A stretch of 64,000 nt of DNA from Segatella copri (GTDB lineage Bacteria > Bacteroidota > Bacteroidia > Bacteroidales > Bacteroidaceae): contig NZ_JAPDVG010000001.1 of assembly GCF_026015625.1 (NCBI RefSeq), positions 3,152,501 through 3,216,500 of the forward strand, written 5' to 3'. Position 1 is the first letter of the stretch. The number at the start of each line of letters is the position of its first letter. Below the pieces are notes generated by a model that saw only the letters and a list, made by a program, of their open reading frames with translations, had not been told where the DNA came from and did no database searches. The position numbers and the translations under genes are program-made. Positions 16,828 to 25,578 of the stretch are shown piece after piece.

Positions 16828-19800
16828 TTATTTAACACTAAATTTCTTTCCATTCTTGATATAGATTCCCTTGCGAGGTGTTCCCATTACGCGCTGACCC
16901 TCTAAGGTATAGATGGCTAATGAACTAGTCTGTCTGCCATCTCCTAAGCTGATGATGCGGATACCAGTGGTAGAACTGTCATCAGGCAAACCGATGCTGA
17001 ACAGCATGGTACGTGAAGAAGCCGACTGCGATGGCTGGACGTTCAGATATATGCGATAAGGAGACAAATCACCTGTGTGGATACCAAACTTACCATCTGC
17101 ACGGAAACTGTAGCTTCCCTCTGCCATAGGAGTGGTAGTATAAACGCCACCTATTGAGGCATTTGTCAGTTCATGGCAGATAGTCATAAAACCACTCTTA
17201 CCATCCCAGTCTCTCAGAGTCAGCGACTTGGCTGTTGGATTTGCAAAGAAGTTGGCGTTGTACTCTACATTCTGTGCCGTTGCAACCAATTTCTGAGCAG
17301 TGCCCTCTGCACCAAGCTTAACAATCATCGGTGTACCAGCCTTGATGACAGACTGCTCATCGAGCATAAGAACGAATTTCAATACACTTGCATCAGCTGT
17401 AGGCATGTGAATCATCATATTTCCTACAGGATAGCACTTCTCTGCACCAGCAACATCAGTAACATTGATGTCGAAAGGAAGGCAGAGTGTTACATAACCC
17501 GTCTGTCCCTCAGTAAGCTGACGGCTATACTGAAGGTTCTTCACCGTGAACTGAGCCTGGGTGTTGATGGCTGTAGAAGCATCGGTAAGGTTCAGTTCCT
17601 CGACATAGAACGTTCCGTCTTCTGCCTTTGTTGCCTTCAGCTTTCCATCTGCATCTGCTGCATACTTATGCTCAGGGCAGCTCTCGTTGCTGCAGCCCAT
17701 GTGATAGATGTGCTTGTCGGCATCGAACTTAGGACTGGTTAAAGTGGCAGATGCTACGTGAACCAATTCAGTCTCAGAAGTACTGTTGCTATATGATGCA
17801 GCCGTTCCATCGCAGCAAGTGAACGATCCATGATATACAGTATTGCCCTCTTCAGCAACAAGCACAGGATAAGCATCTGTGCCGAGTTTCTGATACCAAA
17901 CCAGTTCACCTTCTGATTTGCTTCCGTTGAGCAGGTAAGCCACCTCGCCGCTCTTCAGCTGCTCTGCGGTGAATGCCTTAATCTTTTCTGGATAGGTCAA
18001 TGAGCCTTTTCCGATAGCCTTGACAGCATTACCTGTCTGCTCAATTTTATTGATGGTAAGCTTCGCGCTGCTGTTGTATGCCAAGATGCCAGAAGCGGTG
18101 CTGGAGGAATTGATTATGCGTCCAACAAGGAGACCGGCACGCTCTGTATCAGAAGTAGCAATAACATTACCAGTGCCAAGCACATTGTTCAGATTACATA
18201 TAGAACCATCTCCTATCAGGTTTCCGACAATATCAGCTCCAGTTATATCGCCATAGTTGGCACAATTCTGAATGGTTCCTGAGCCAAAATCTCCAGCAAT
18301 GCCGCCAACGCTGTTTCCCGTACCTGTTACGACACCATAATTGGCGCATGAAATGATGGATTTGCCGAATTCTCTATCGTCACCTACAATACCTCCTACA
18401 GAATTTGCACCATTCACCATTGCATGGTTTTCGCAGTTGCCGATGTCGCCACTTGACATTCCTGCTATTCCGCCAACGCCATTTTTTCCTTCTACCGAAC
18501 AGTTAGCCAAGGTCTTGATATTTTCAATAATACAAAGCTCTCCGAATCCTGCCAAAATTCCAGTATAATGATCAACAGTACTCTTTACCTTCGCATTGTC
18601 GAAAGTGATGTTCTTGATGCTGCCCTTTTCTGCATAGCCGAAGAAACCGGCATCACCAGAGGTGGCGTTGATGTAGAGATTTCTGATGGTCTTCCCGTTG
18701 CCATCGAATGTACCTTGATACTTATTACCAGCGAAGTTGCCGATAGGAGTCCAGCTGAGCTCTGCTACCTGCTTTTCGGTATCAGCCTTATGGCATACAG
18801 TGCTCATATCAATTTCTTTCACATCACCGGCAATCTTTGCGCAGGCTTTCATGTTACCTTCATTCACGAAGTCACGGAACCACGCCAGATGCTCTGCCGT
18901 CTTCAGTTCAAATGGTTCCGCCTCAGTTCCTTTACCAGTCATGCCTGTTGGCAATTCACCTTCAAGACCATTCATTTTTACATTGAGCTTGACTTCGCCT
19001 TCGATGGCATTGCCATCTAATTTTCTTGCACCGATATAATAAGTGGTGCCTTTCGTTACAGTATAGGTGATTTTGAAGTCAGGCCAATTGCTAGAATCAT
19101 CGTAAGTCAAGCGAGATGCAGCCGTAGGGCTCTCCCACAGGGTGCCACAGGTTTTATTGCCGTTGCTGTTTGCCGTCACCTCCAATCTGCCATCTTCTGG
19201 AGCTGTATATTTATAAAGGTTGTAACCGCTGATTTCATCCCTACTGCCATACGTTTTTTCGATTGTTATGAGATTGTTACCCAATGTCAAGGAAGGAATT
19301 TCTTTCTGACACATCGTACACTTGTCGTTCTCACCATATTTGTGTCCGGTAGCTGATACTACAAGATTGCTCACCTCTTGTGTCAACTGAGCATCCGAGA
19401 AAGATGCATGACAAAGATTACATTCCCAATATTCGATGTTGCCATCTGTGGTGCAGGTAGCAGCCACGGATTTGTGATGTATGGGACTATCGCCATGCTT
19501 AATCGTCATTGTGCCCTCTTGTGCAGGCTTGGTATTGGTAAATGCACTTACCTGCTCGCCTAAACAATTCATTGTCACATTACCATCCAAGTAAACCTCA
19601 TCAGCAGAGCCAAGTAAAGGATAATCGTTTGTGTTCAGTTTTTGTCCCCATTTTGCATTTCCTGATACGTTTTTCTGAAGCTGATTGGCAACCAATCCAC
19701 TCTTCAACTGTTCTGCGGAAAATGCCTTTATCTTTTCAGCAGGTGTCAATGAGCCTTGTCCGATAGCCTTGACAGCTTTACCTGTCTGCACAGTTCCATT

Positions 19801-20736
19801 GATGGTAAGCTTAGCACTGCTGTTGTATGCCAGGATGCCAGAAGCGGTGCTGGAGGAATTTTCTATGTTTCCAACAAGGAGACCGGCAGGATTTCTAGAA
19901 GTAGCAGTAACATTACCAGTGCCAAGCACATTGTTCAGATTGCATTCATCAGCACATCCTATCAAGTTTCCGACATAGAAAGTTCCCGTTATATCACCAT
20001 AGTTGGCACAATTCTGAATGGTTCCTGAGTTAAAATATCCAGCAATACCGCCAACTTTGTCTCTCGTACCTGTTATGACACCATAATTGGCGCATGAAGT
20101 GATGGATTTGTCGGAAAACACATAGTTACCTACAATACCTCCTACAAAATTTGCACCATTCACCATTGCATGGTTTTCGCAGTTGCCGATGTCGCCATTT
20201 GCTCTTCCTGCTATTCCGCCAACGTAGTTTTTTCCTTCTACCGAACAGTTAGCCAAGATCTTGATATTTTCAATACAAGAGCCTGCAACTCCTACCAAAA
20301 TTCCAGTACAATAATCATCAGCAGTAGTCTTTACCTTTGCATTGTCGAAAGTGATGTTCTTGATGCTGCCCTTTTCTGCATAGCCGAAGAAACCGGCTTC
20401 GCAGGGGATACCGATATACTCAGAGATGTCATTGATGTAGAGATTTCTGATGGTCTTCCCGTTGCCGTCAAATGTACCTTGGTACATATTTTCAATATTA
20501 TCAGAGTTACCGATAGGAGTCCAACTGACTTCTTTAGTATACTTGGTGCCATCCTTCGCATGGCAGAACTCTGCCAAGTCAATATCTTTAGTCAGCGTGG
20601 CTGAAATAGTAGTATAACCACTATTCACCTGGTCGCGGAACCACGCCAGTTCGGCAGCTGTGGATATCTGATAGGGATTGTCTACTCCATTACCAATGGA
20701 AGGCCTGGAAGGCGTTTGCGCCCATGCCCCCCCCAT
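16828..20736 (-). CDS. Large secreted GLUG-repeat protein, signal peptide out of frame
   Basis: The 1302-residue frame contains two homologous modules (about 20-390 and 615-960). Each opens with a (S/T)AxxLAWFRDxVN segment, followed by GTFDGNGKTIRNLYIN and many GLUG-type repeats (VGGIAG, VGGIVG, NCANYG). This is a parallel beta-helix-like surface repeat. A treble-clef-like cysteine pair set (CxxC) occurs near 440-480 and 1060-1085. The C-terminus (IYTLEGQRVMG...KGIYIKNGKKFSVK) is the secretion-tail type of this genome. The frame begins MGGAWAQT, the end of a signal peptide whose start at 20812 is in another frame across a G8 tract. With seven G the product would be 1327 residues. Adhesion or surface display is inferred. 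Confidence 0.75.
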   Translation of the reverse strand: MGGAWAQTPSRPSIGNGVDNPYQISTAAELAWFRDQVNSGYTTISATLTKDIDLAEFCHAKDGTKYTKEVSWTPIGNSDNIENMYQGTFDGNGKTIRNLYINDISEYIGIPCEAGFFGYAEKGSIKNITFDNAKVKTTADDYCTGILVGVAGSCIENIKILANCSVEGKNYVGGIAGRANGDIGNCENHAMVNGANFVGGIVGNYVFSDKSITSCANYGVITGTRDKVGGIAGYFNSGTIQNCANYGDITGTFYVGNLIGCADECNLNNVLGTGNVTATSRNPAGLLVGNIENSSSTASGILAYNSSAKLTINGTVQTGKAVKAIGQGSLTPAEKIKAFSAEQLKSGLVANQLQKNVSGNAKWGQKLNTNDYPLLGSADEVYLDGNVTMNCLGEQVSAFTNTKPAQEGTMTIKHGDSPIHHKSVAATCTTDGNIEYWECNLCHASFSDAQLTQEVSNLVVSATGHKYGENDKCTMCQKEIPSLTLGNNLITIEKTYGSRDEISGYNLYKYTAPEDGRLEVTANSNGNKTCGTLWESPTAASRLTYDDSSNWPDFKITYTVTKGTTYYIGARKLDGNAIEGEVKLNVKMNGLEGELPTGMTGKGTEAEPFELKTAEHLAWFRDFVNEGNMKACAKIAGDVKEIDMSTVCHKADTEKQVAELSWTPIGNFAGNKYQGTFDGNGKTIRNLYINATSGDAGFFGYAEKGSIKNITFDNAKVKSTVDHYTGILAGFGELCIIENIKTLANCSVEGKNGVGGIAGMSSGDIGNCENHAMVNGANSVGGIVGDDREFGKSIISCANYGVVTGTGNSVGGIAGDFGSGTIQNCANYGDITGADIVGNLIGDGSICNLNNVLGTGNVIATSDTERAGLLVGRIINSSSTASGILAYNSSAKLTINKIEQTGNAVKAIGKGSLTYPEKIKAFTAEQLKSGEVAYLLNGSKSEGELVWYQKLGTDAYPVLVAEEGNTVYHGSFTCCDGTAASYSNSTSETELVHVASATLTSPKFDADKHIYHMGCSNESCPEHKYAADADGKLKATKAEDGTFYVEELNLTDASTAINTQAQFTVKNLQYSRQLTEGQTGYVTLCLPFDINVTDVAGAEKCYPVGNMMIHMPTADASVLKFVLMLDEQSVIKAGTPMIVKLGAEGTAQKLVATAQNVEYNANFFANPTAKSLTLRDWDGKSGFMTICHELTNASIGGVYTTTPMAEGSYSFRADGKFGIHTGDLSPYRIYLNVQPSQSASSRTMLFSIGLPDDSSTTGIRIISLGDGRQTSSLAIYTLEGQRVMGTPRKGIYIKNGKKFSVK

Positions 20737-20812
20737 AAGGCATGAGAATAGCCATCACGAGCAGCAGCATCGTGACGAGCCGATTCGATTTGTGTAATTG
20801 TTTCTTTTTCAT
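20727..20812 (-). other. Out-of-frame signal-peptide start and G8 tract of the GLUG gene
   Basis: On the minus strand an ATG at 20812 encodes MKKKQLHKSN, then a hydrophobic core VTMLLLVMAILMPYG. At 20734-20727 there are eight G. Reading eight G leaves the GLUG frame; reading seven (or ten) joins it as ..LMPYGGAWAQ-TPS, a textbook signal peptidase site. This looks like a contingency tract that switches export or expression, or a sequencing/assembly slip. Confidence 0.75.
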
Positions 20813-21040
20813 ACACGTTTTGTTGTTAAATGATTAATGTTAATATTTTGTCTTATATATCTGCTTGCCAGTTTATCGCAAAGACCAGGAGCTTTCCTCT
20901 ATGATGGGATAGGCTTCGCTATCATGTCCATTGGATCATCAGAGCGAAGATCATTCCTGGAAACATAAGAGGCTTGTCTGTATGATGAACAGGTATGTCG
21001 GACAGCAAACCGGCATGGCTCCAATCTAGCAATCATGCTG
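20813..21040 (-). other. Long 5' leader of the GLUG operon
   Basis: About 220 bp separate the predicted transcription start (just after the -7 element at 21041-21048) from the ATG at 20812. No convincing ORF is present. Short inverted words such as GATGATC/GATCATC suggest some secondary structure, but I cannot name a riboswitch class. Confidence 0.35.
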
Positions 21041-21048
21041 CAAATATA
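21041..21048 (-). promoter_or_regulatory. Promoter -7 element of the GLUG operon
   Basis: TATATTTG on the minus strand fits TAnnTTTG. A 14-bp motif array starts 18 bp upstream of it (21067-21141), where the -33 region and activator sites would lie. Confidence 0.55.
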
Positions 21049-21066
21049 CAAAAAATAATTGAAATA

Positions 21067-21141
21067 AGGTGTCGCATTCCCATGCCTAGGTGTCGCATTC
21101 CTATCATTTAGGTGTCGCATTGGTGGGGGAATGCGACACCT
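21067..21141. repeat. Four copies of a 14-bp motif, three direct and one inverted
   Basis: AGGTGTCGCATTCC occurs at 21067-21080 and 21088-21101, and as AGGTGTCGCATT(G) from 21110. A perfect inverted copy GGAATGCGACACCT is at 21128-21141. Direct copies are 21-22 bp apart, two helical turns. Placed directly upstream of a promoter, it looks like a transcription-factor site array. Confidence 0.85.
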
Positions 21142-21304
21142 GAAAGGGGCTATTCCCGATAAAAATGTCTCTTTCCTCTTGTATTTTTCAAAAATTAACA
21201 ATTTCTGCTTTCAATCATCCAAAGCTGCATTTGTAGCCGGATAGTCACTCTTTTCCGTCTCTCAGAGCCTCCCGAAAGTCCATTTTGCGTAATGCCAACA
21301 ATAA

Positions 21305-21338
21305 GAAAAAAGGGGCAGCATGTTCGTTATGCTGTCCC
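21305..21338 (-). terminator. Terminator of dgt
   Basis: On the minus strand GGGACAGCAT and ATGCTGCCCC flank a 7-nt loop and are followed by TTTTTTC. It lies about 90 bp after the dgt stop. The rest of 21142-21429 shows nothing else I can name. Confidence 0.8.
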
Positions 21339-21429
21339 TAGATATAACCTTCGCAAAGCCTGTAATGAATCATTCTATCGCACCCTTTAGAAAGATATAA
21401 TTGTAAAGATTATGTGTCTTTTTTGTGTT

Positions 21430-22767
21430 TTATACAATAGGCAGACTGATTCCGTTGATTTTCTGATAGATGTCGAGCGCATAGATGTCGGTCATGCCGC
21501 TGATATAATCAATTACCGCCATGATGCGCTCCTCCAGATTCTCGTTCTCTATATCGTACTGGCTGCTTACCCGGCGTAAGAGCTGCTTGGAGTAGAAACG
21601 CGATGGGTTTACGGCTGCTTCGACGAAAACCTCCATCAGAGTTGCCATGATTTTATAACCCGAAAGTTCTATGTCGAGTACCGGCTTGCTTTGGTAAATC
21701 TTAGAGTAGGAGATCTTCTCACATTCCTTGTATGCCTTTTTCTGGCGCTCTGAAATGTGGTCGATGAGACTGCCCTCGAAAGTTCCGGCAAGAATTTCCT
21801 CCTCGTGCGCCAGGAAGGCTGCCACACATTCGTTCTCCAGTTTGCCGATGACGCTGGCTCTCATGTAAACCACTTTCTCATTTTCGTCAGTCAGTTCTTC
21901 GTCGATGATGCGCTGGCGTATCTTCTGCTGGATATCTTCATCGAAGAAACTCAGCAGCAAGTGCTCCGTCTCGGCAAAGGAAAGAATCTTGAGCTTATGG
22001 GAGTCTTCGATGTCCATGATTTCGTAGCAGATGTCGTCGGCAGCTTCTACCATATATACAAGTGGATGGCGGGCGTATTTGAGAGGCTCACCCGGTGCAG
22101 ATTTGCAAAAAATGCCCAATTCATCGGCAATTTTCCTATAAGATTCCGTTTCTGAAGCAAAGAAACCGAATTTGCCGTGGTTGCCGGCAAGACTGCTTGC
22201 AAACGGGTATTTCACGATGGAAGCAAGCATGGAATAGGTCATGACGAAACCACCCTGACGGCGCCCCTTGAACCGGTGGGTCAGGATTCTGAAGGCATTT
22301 GCGTTGCCTTCGAAATGCGTAATATCATCCCAAAACTCCGATGAAACCATTGATTTTATCTTCTGACCCGGTCCTTCGGAGAAGAAAGTCTGGATGGCTT
22401 TCTCGCCGGAATGACCGAAAGGCGGATTGCCCAAATCATGTGCCAGACAGGCTGCACTTACGATGGTACCTATCTCCTCGACGAGCGTATCCTTCAGTTC
22501 TGGCCGCTTCCGGATGACGTGTCGGGAAATGTCGTTACCTATCGACATGCCCACACTCGCCACCTCCAGACTGTGGGTGAGGCGGTTGTGAACGAAGATG
22601 CTGCCCGGCAATGGGAAAACCTGCGTCTTGTTCTGCAGGCGGCGGAATGCCGATGAAAAGATAAGACGGTCGTAATCGCGCTTGAATTCAGAGCGATCAT
22701 CATGGCGCTCGGCATGCTTATGCTCCTGTCCGAAACGCTTGTTGGATATCAGTTGTTTCCATTCCAT
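21430..22767 (-). CDS. dgt: Deoxyguanosinetriphosphate triphosphohydrolase (dGTPase)
   Basis: The 445-residue HD-domain hydrolase converts dGTP to deoxyguanosine and triphosphate. The metal site is visible as H in NRLTHSLEVA (about residue 65) and the HD pair in CLAHDLGNPPFGHSGE (about 105-120). RSEFKRDYDRLIFSSAFRRLQ at the N-terminus is the dGTPase signature. Length fits the Dgt-like branch. It is divergent from dut, so two dNTP-pool enzymes share one 168-bp promoter region. A minus-strand -7 element TATTTTTG lies at 22802-22795. Confidence 0.93.
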   Translation of the reverse strand: MEWKQLISNKRFGQEHKHAERHDDRSEFKRDYDRLIFSSAFRRLQNKTQVFPLPGSIFVHNRLTHSLEVASVGMSIGNDISRHVIRKRPELKDTLVEEIGTIVSAACLAHDLGNPPFGHSGEKAIQTFFSEGPGQKIKSMVSSEFWDDITHFEGNANAFRILTHRFKGRRQGGFVMTYSMLASIVKYPFASSLAGNHGKFGFFASETESYRKIADELGIFCKSAPGEPLKYARHPLVYMVEAADDICYEIMDIEDSHKLKILSFAETEHLLLSFFDEDIQQKIRQRIIDEELTDENEKVVYMRASVIGKLENECVAAFLAHEEEILAGTFEGSLIDHISERQKKAYKECEKISYSKIYQSKPVLDIELSGYKIMATLMEVFVEAAVNPSRFYSKQLLRRVSSQYDIENENLEERIMAVIDYISGMTDIYALDIYQKINGISLPIV

Positions 22768-22794
22768 ATTATTGTATTACTTGATTCTGTAGCG

Positions 22795-22895
22795 CAAAAA
22801 TACACTAAAGTAAGCACAAATCAAAATAAAATATGATAAATTACATGTTTTTATCCTCAAAAATTCATTTATTCCATCAAAATTGCTTATTTTTG
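22795..22895. promoter_or_regulatory. Divergent dgt / dut promoter region
   Basis: The minus-strand -7 element TATTTTTG is at 22802-22795 (dgt). The plus-strand TATTTTTG is at 22888-22895 (dut), 40 bp before the dut ATG. The region between is very AT-rich. No clear -33 TTG at the standard spacing was found for either. Confidence 0.5.
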
Positions 22896-22935
22896 CAGAT
22901 TATTAAACTCAGACACAGATAAAAAAGAAAAAGTC

Positions 22936-23373
22936 ATGATAAAAGTACAGATTATCAACAAGGGGCATCAGCCTCTACCTGCGTTTGCCACACCTCAGAG
23001 TGCCGGCATGGATTTGCGTGCAAACATCGATGAGGCAATCGTGCTTCATCCTATGGAGCGACGACTGGTGCCAACCGGTCTTTATATGGCTTTGCCTGCA
23101 GGTTATGAAGCGCAGATCCGTCCTCGCAGCGGTCTGGCTTTGAAGCATGGCATTACCGTATTGAATACGCCGGGAACCATCGATGCCGATTATCGCGGCG
23201 AAATCATGGTTCTGCTCATCAATTTCTCTACAGAGGATTTCGTTATCAACGATGGCGAACGTATAGCCCAGATGGTGCTGGCTAAGCACGAACAATGCGA
23301 TTTCATCGAGGTTAATGAGCTCGATGAAACCGAACGTGGAGCCGGCGGATACGGTCATACGGGTGTAAAATAA
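22936..23373 (+). CDS. dut: dUTP diphosphatase
   Basis: This 145-residue trimeric dUTPase hydrolyses dUTP to dUMP, keeping uracil out of DNA and feeding thymidylate synthesis. All five motifs are present in order: AGMDLRA, RPRSGLA, the catalytic Asp in [19 protein letters not shown], and the C-terminal P-loop-like [11 protein letters not shown]. Length is exactly that of the family. It is the first gene of a plus-strand run with TPR, DUF4292 and EnvC-like genes, an order I recall from other Bacteroidota. Confidence 0.97.
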   Translation: MIKVQIINKGHQPLPAFATPQSAGMDLRANIDEAIVLHPMERRLVPTGLYMALPAGYEAQIRPRSGLALKHGITVLNTPGTIDADYRGEIMVLLINFSTEDFVINDGERIAQMVLAKHEQCDFIEVNELDETERGAGGYGHTGVK

Positions 23374-23415
23374 CAGATTATTAAAGATTGAATAGAAAGG
23401 ATTAGAATCGTGAAG

Positions 23416-25263
23416 ATGAATCTTAGAAATATCAGTTGGGCAATGGGGCTGGTCTTGCTGGGTTCGGTAGCCATGCCGTCGCTTGCCCGTAAAAAGAAGG
23501 TGCAGCCGGTTCAGAAGCCGGCGGTTCAGGAGGATCATCTCTCTCCGAACGACCGCCAGCGCTACAACTATTTCTTCCTGGAGGGAGCGCGCCAGCAGGC
23601 TGCCGGCAATTATTCGGCAGCTTTCGACCTCTTTGAGCATGCCCGGAAGATTGACCCGAAGGCGGCTGAAACCTATTTCTATGAGTCGCTTTTCTATTCT
23701 CAGCTCAAGCAGGATTCCCTGGCACTTGCCTATATGCAGAAGGCAATAGAACTGAATCCGGAAAACCAGACCTATGCAGAGCAGTTGGGCAGATATTATA
23801 TAGGTAGTCAGAAATACGATCTTGCCATCGATGCCTATGAGAATCTGTATGCCAAAAACCACGATAATACCGATGCCCTCCGCATCCTGGTTCAGCTTTA
23901 TTCCCAGAATAAGGATTATAAATCAGTACTCAAAACCATTTCGCGTCTTGAAGTGGAAGAAGGTGAAAGCGAACAGTTTACCCTCTCTAAAATGAGAGTT
24001 TATGAACTGATGAACGACAAGAAGGCTGCCTATCAGGAACTGAAGTCGCTGGTAGACCAGCATCCGCTGGATATGCAGTACAAGACAATGCTGGGCAACT
24101 GGCTCGTACAGCACGACCGCCAGAAGGAAGCTTACAAGTGCTTTACCGATGTGTTGAAGGAAGAGCCTGACAATTCCTATGCCCAGATGTCTCTTTACGA
24201 CTATTATAATGCCACCCGTCAGGAGCAGCTTGCCGGGCAGATGCTCGATAAGATATTGATGAGTCCGAAATCGGATCTGGAGACCAAGGTGATGATGTAC
24301 CGCTCTTTCATTCAGAAGAACGAGAGCGAAGGGGGCGATTCTACCAAGGTGATTGCGCTGTTTGACAAGGCGCTCAACGTGGCTCATCCGTCAGCCGAAG
24401 TGGCAGAGATGAGAGCTGCTTATATGAGTTTGAAGAAGATGCCTGCCGACTCTGTTTGCCGTGCCTTCGAAAAGGTGCTTACCATAGCTCCGGATAACGT
24501 GAATGCCAGAATGCAACTCGTACAGATGCTCTGGAACGAGAAGAAATATGACCTGGTTTCCCTGCAATGTAAGGCGGCTCAGGAGTATAATCCCGAAGAA
24601 ATGGTGTTCTATTACTTCGGTGGAATGGCGTATTATCAGAAAGATAAGGAAGACGAGGCGCTCCGTGAGTTCCGTCTCGGATTGGCGCAGGTGAATGCAC
24701 AGTCGCCGGCTGACCTGGTTTCTGACCTCTATGCCGTAACCGGCGATATTCTTCATAAGAAAGGTGAAGAGCAGGAAGCCTTTGCGGCTTACGACTCCTG
24801 TCTGCAATGGAAAGATGACAACGTGATGGCGCTGAACAACTATGCCTACTATCTCAGCGAGAAGGGCGTTGACCTGCATAAGGCTGAGGCGATGAGCTAC
24901 AAGACCATCAAGGCGGAGCCGAACAACGGTACTTATCTGGATACCTATGCCTGGATTCTCTTTATGGAAGAACGCTATGCTGATGCCAAGACCTATATAG
25001 ACCAGGCACTCAAAAACCGCGATTCCACCGCAGATAACAGTACGGTTATTGAGCATGCCGGAGATATCTATTATATGAATGGTATGGCCGATGAATCCGT
25101 AGATTTCTGGAAAAAAGCCTATACCGGCGAGAACCAGACTGAGGTGCTGGCATGGAAGATTAAAAACAGACAATATATTACCGAAGAAGAACTGAAGAAG
25201 CGTAATGCGCCAAAGCAGAAACCTGCAGCTACGAAGAAGTCAGTTAGAAGAGGTAAGAACTGA
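23416..25263 (+). CDS. Exported tetratricopeptide-repeat protein
   Basis: The product of about 615 residues starts with a signal peptide (NISWAMGLVLLGSVAMPSLA). Tandem TPR helices follow over almost the whole length (for example AAETYFYESLFYSQLKQDSLALAYMQKAIELNPEN), and a basic tail (KKSVRRGKN) ends it. Its place between dut and a DUF4292 lipoprotein is conserved in the phylum as far as I recall, suggesting an outer-membrane or envelope assembly role, which is not proven. The first ATG (23416) is chosen over a GTG two codons upstream. The stop codon coincides with the left edge of a REP-like element. Confidence 0.85.
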   Translation: MNLRNISWAMGLVLLGSVAMPSLARKKKVQPVQKPAVQEDHLSPNDRQRYNYFFLEGARQQAAGNYSAAFDLFEHARKIDPKAAETYFYESLFYSQLKQDSLALAYMQKAIELNPENQTYAEQLGRYYIGSQKYDLAIDAYENLYAKNHDNTDALRILVQLYSQNKDYKSVLKTISRLEVEEGESEQFTLSKMRVYELMNDKKAAYQELKSLVDQHPLDMQYKTMLGNWLVQHDRQKEAYKCFTDVLKEEPDNSYAQMSLYDYYNATRQEQLAGQMLDKILMSPKSDLETKVMMYRSFIQKNESEGGDSTKVIALFDKALNVAHPSAEVAEMRAAYMSLKKMPADSVCRAFEKVLTIAPDNVNARMQLVQMLWNEKKYDLVSLQCKAAQEYNPEEMVFYYFGGMAYYQKDKEDEALREFRLGLAQVNAQSPADLVSDLYAVTGDILHKKGEEQEAFAAYDSCLQWKDDNVMALNNYAYYLSEKGVDLHKAEAMSYKTIKAEPNNGTYLDTYAWILFMEERYADAKTYIDQALKNRDSTADNSTVIEHAGDIYYMNGMADESVDFWKKAYTGENQTEVLAWKIKNRQYITEEELKKRNAPKQKPAATKKSVRRGKN

Positions 25264-25540
25264 ACTTTCGCATGTGGTTCAAGTACGGGCTGAAGGCCCA
25301 AAAGCTCCAGAAGCAGCACGCCCTGAAAGGGCAGAAGCTCCTAGCCCAGGGCAGCGCCCTGGGTATAATAGCAATCAGCAAGGCGCCCTGTAAGGGCAAA
25401 AGCTTTGTATGTTGCCAGGTATTTGAAAGCTTTTGCCCTTACAGGGCGACAGGTTTGCGCCCATAAACACCCAGGGCGATGCCCTGGGCTAGGAGCTTCT
25501 GCCCTTTCAGGGCGTGTGGGGCTTACTTGCGAAACTTCAG
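25262..25540. repeat. Complete REP-like palindromic element, no gene inside
   Basis: The outer ends are GAACTTTCGCATGTGG... and ...GCTTACTTGCGAAACTTC. Inside are nested palindromes: GGGCTGAAGGCCC (25288-25300), GCCCTGAAAGGGC (25320-25332), CCCAGGGCAGCGCCCTGGG (25345-25363) and GCCCTGTAAGGGC (25385-25397). Their mirror-image partners lie at 25435-25447, 25470-25488 and 25501-25513. The whole is one large symmetrical structure. The same family surrounds the Y1 transposase at 31752. Confidence 0.9.
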
Positions 25541-25578
25541 TAAGAAGAAATAAACGGAAAGTAGAAAAATCAGGAAAG

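Noticed and set aside
20899..21201. 100-codon minus-strand ORF upstream of the GLUG gene
   Set aside because: It runs through the 14-bp motif array and the promoter region; composition does not look like protein.
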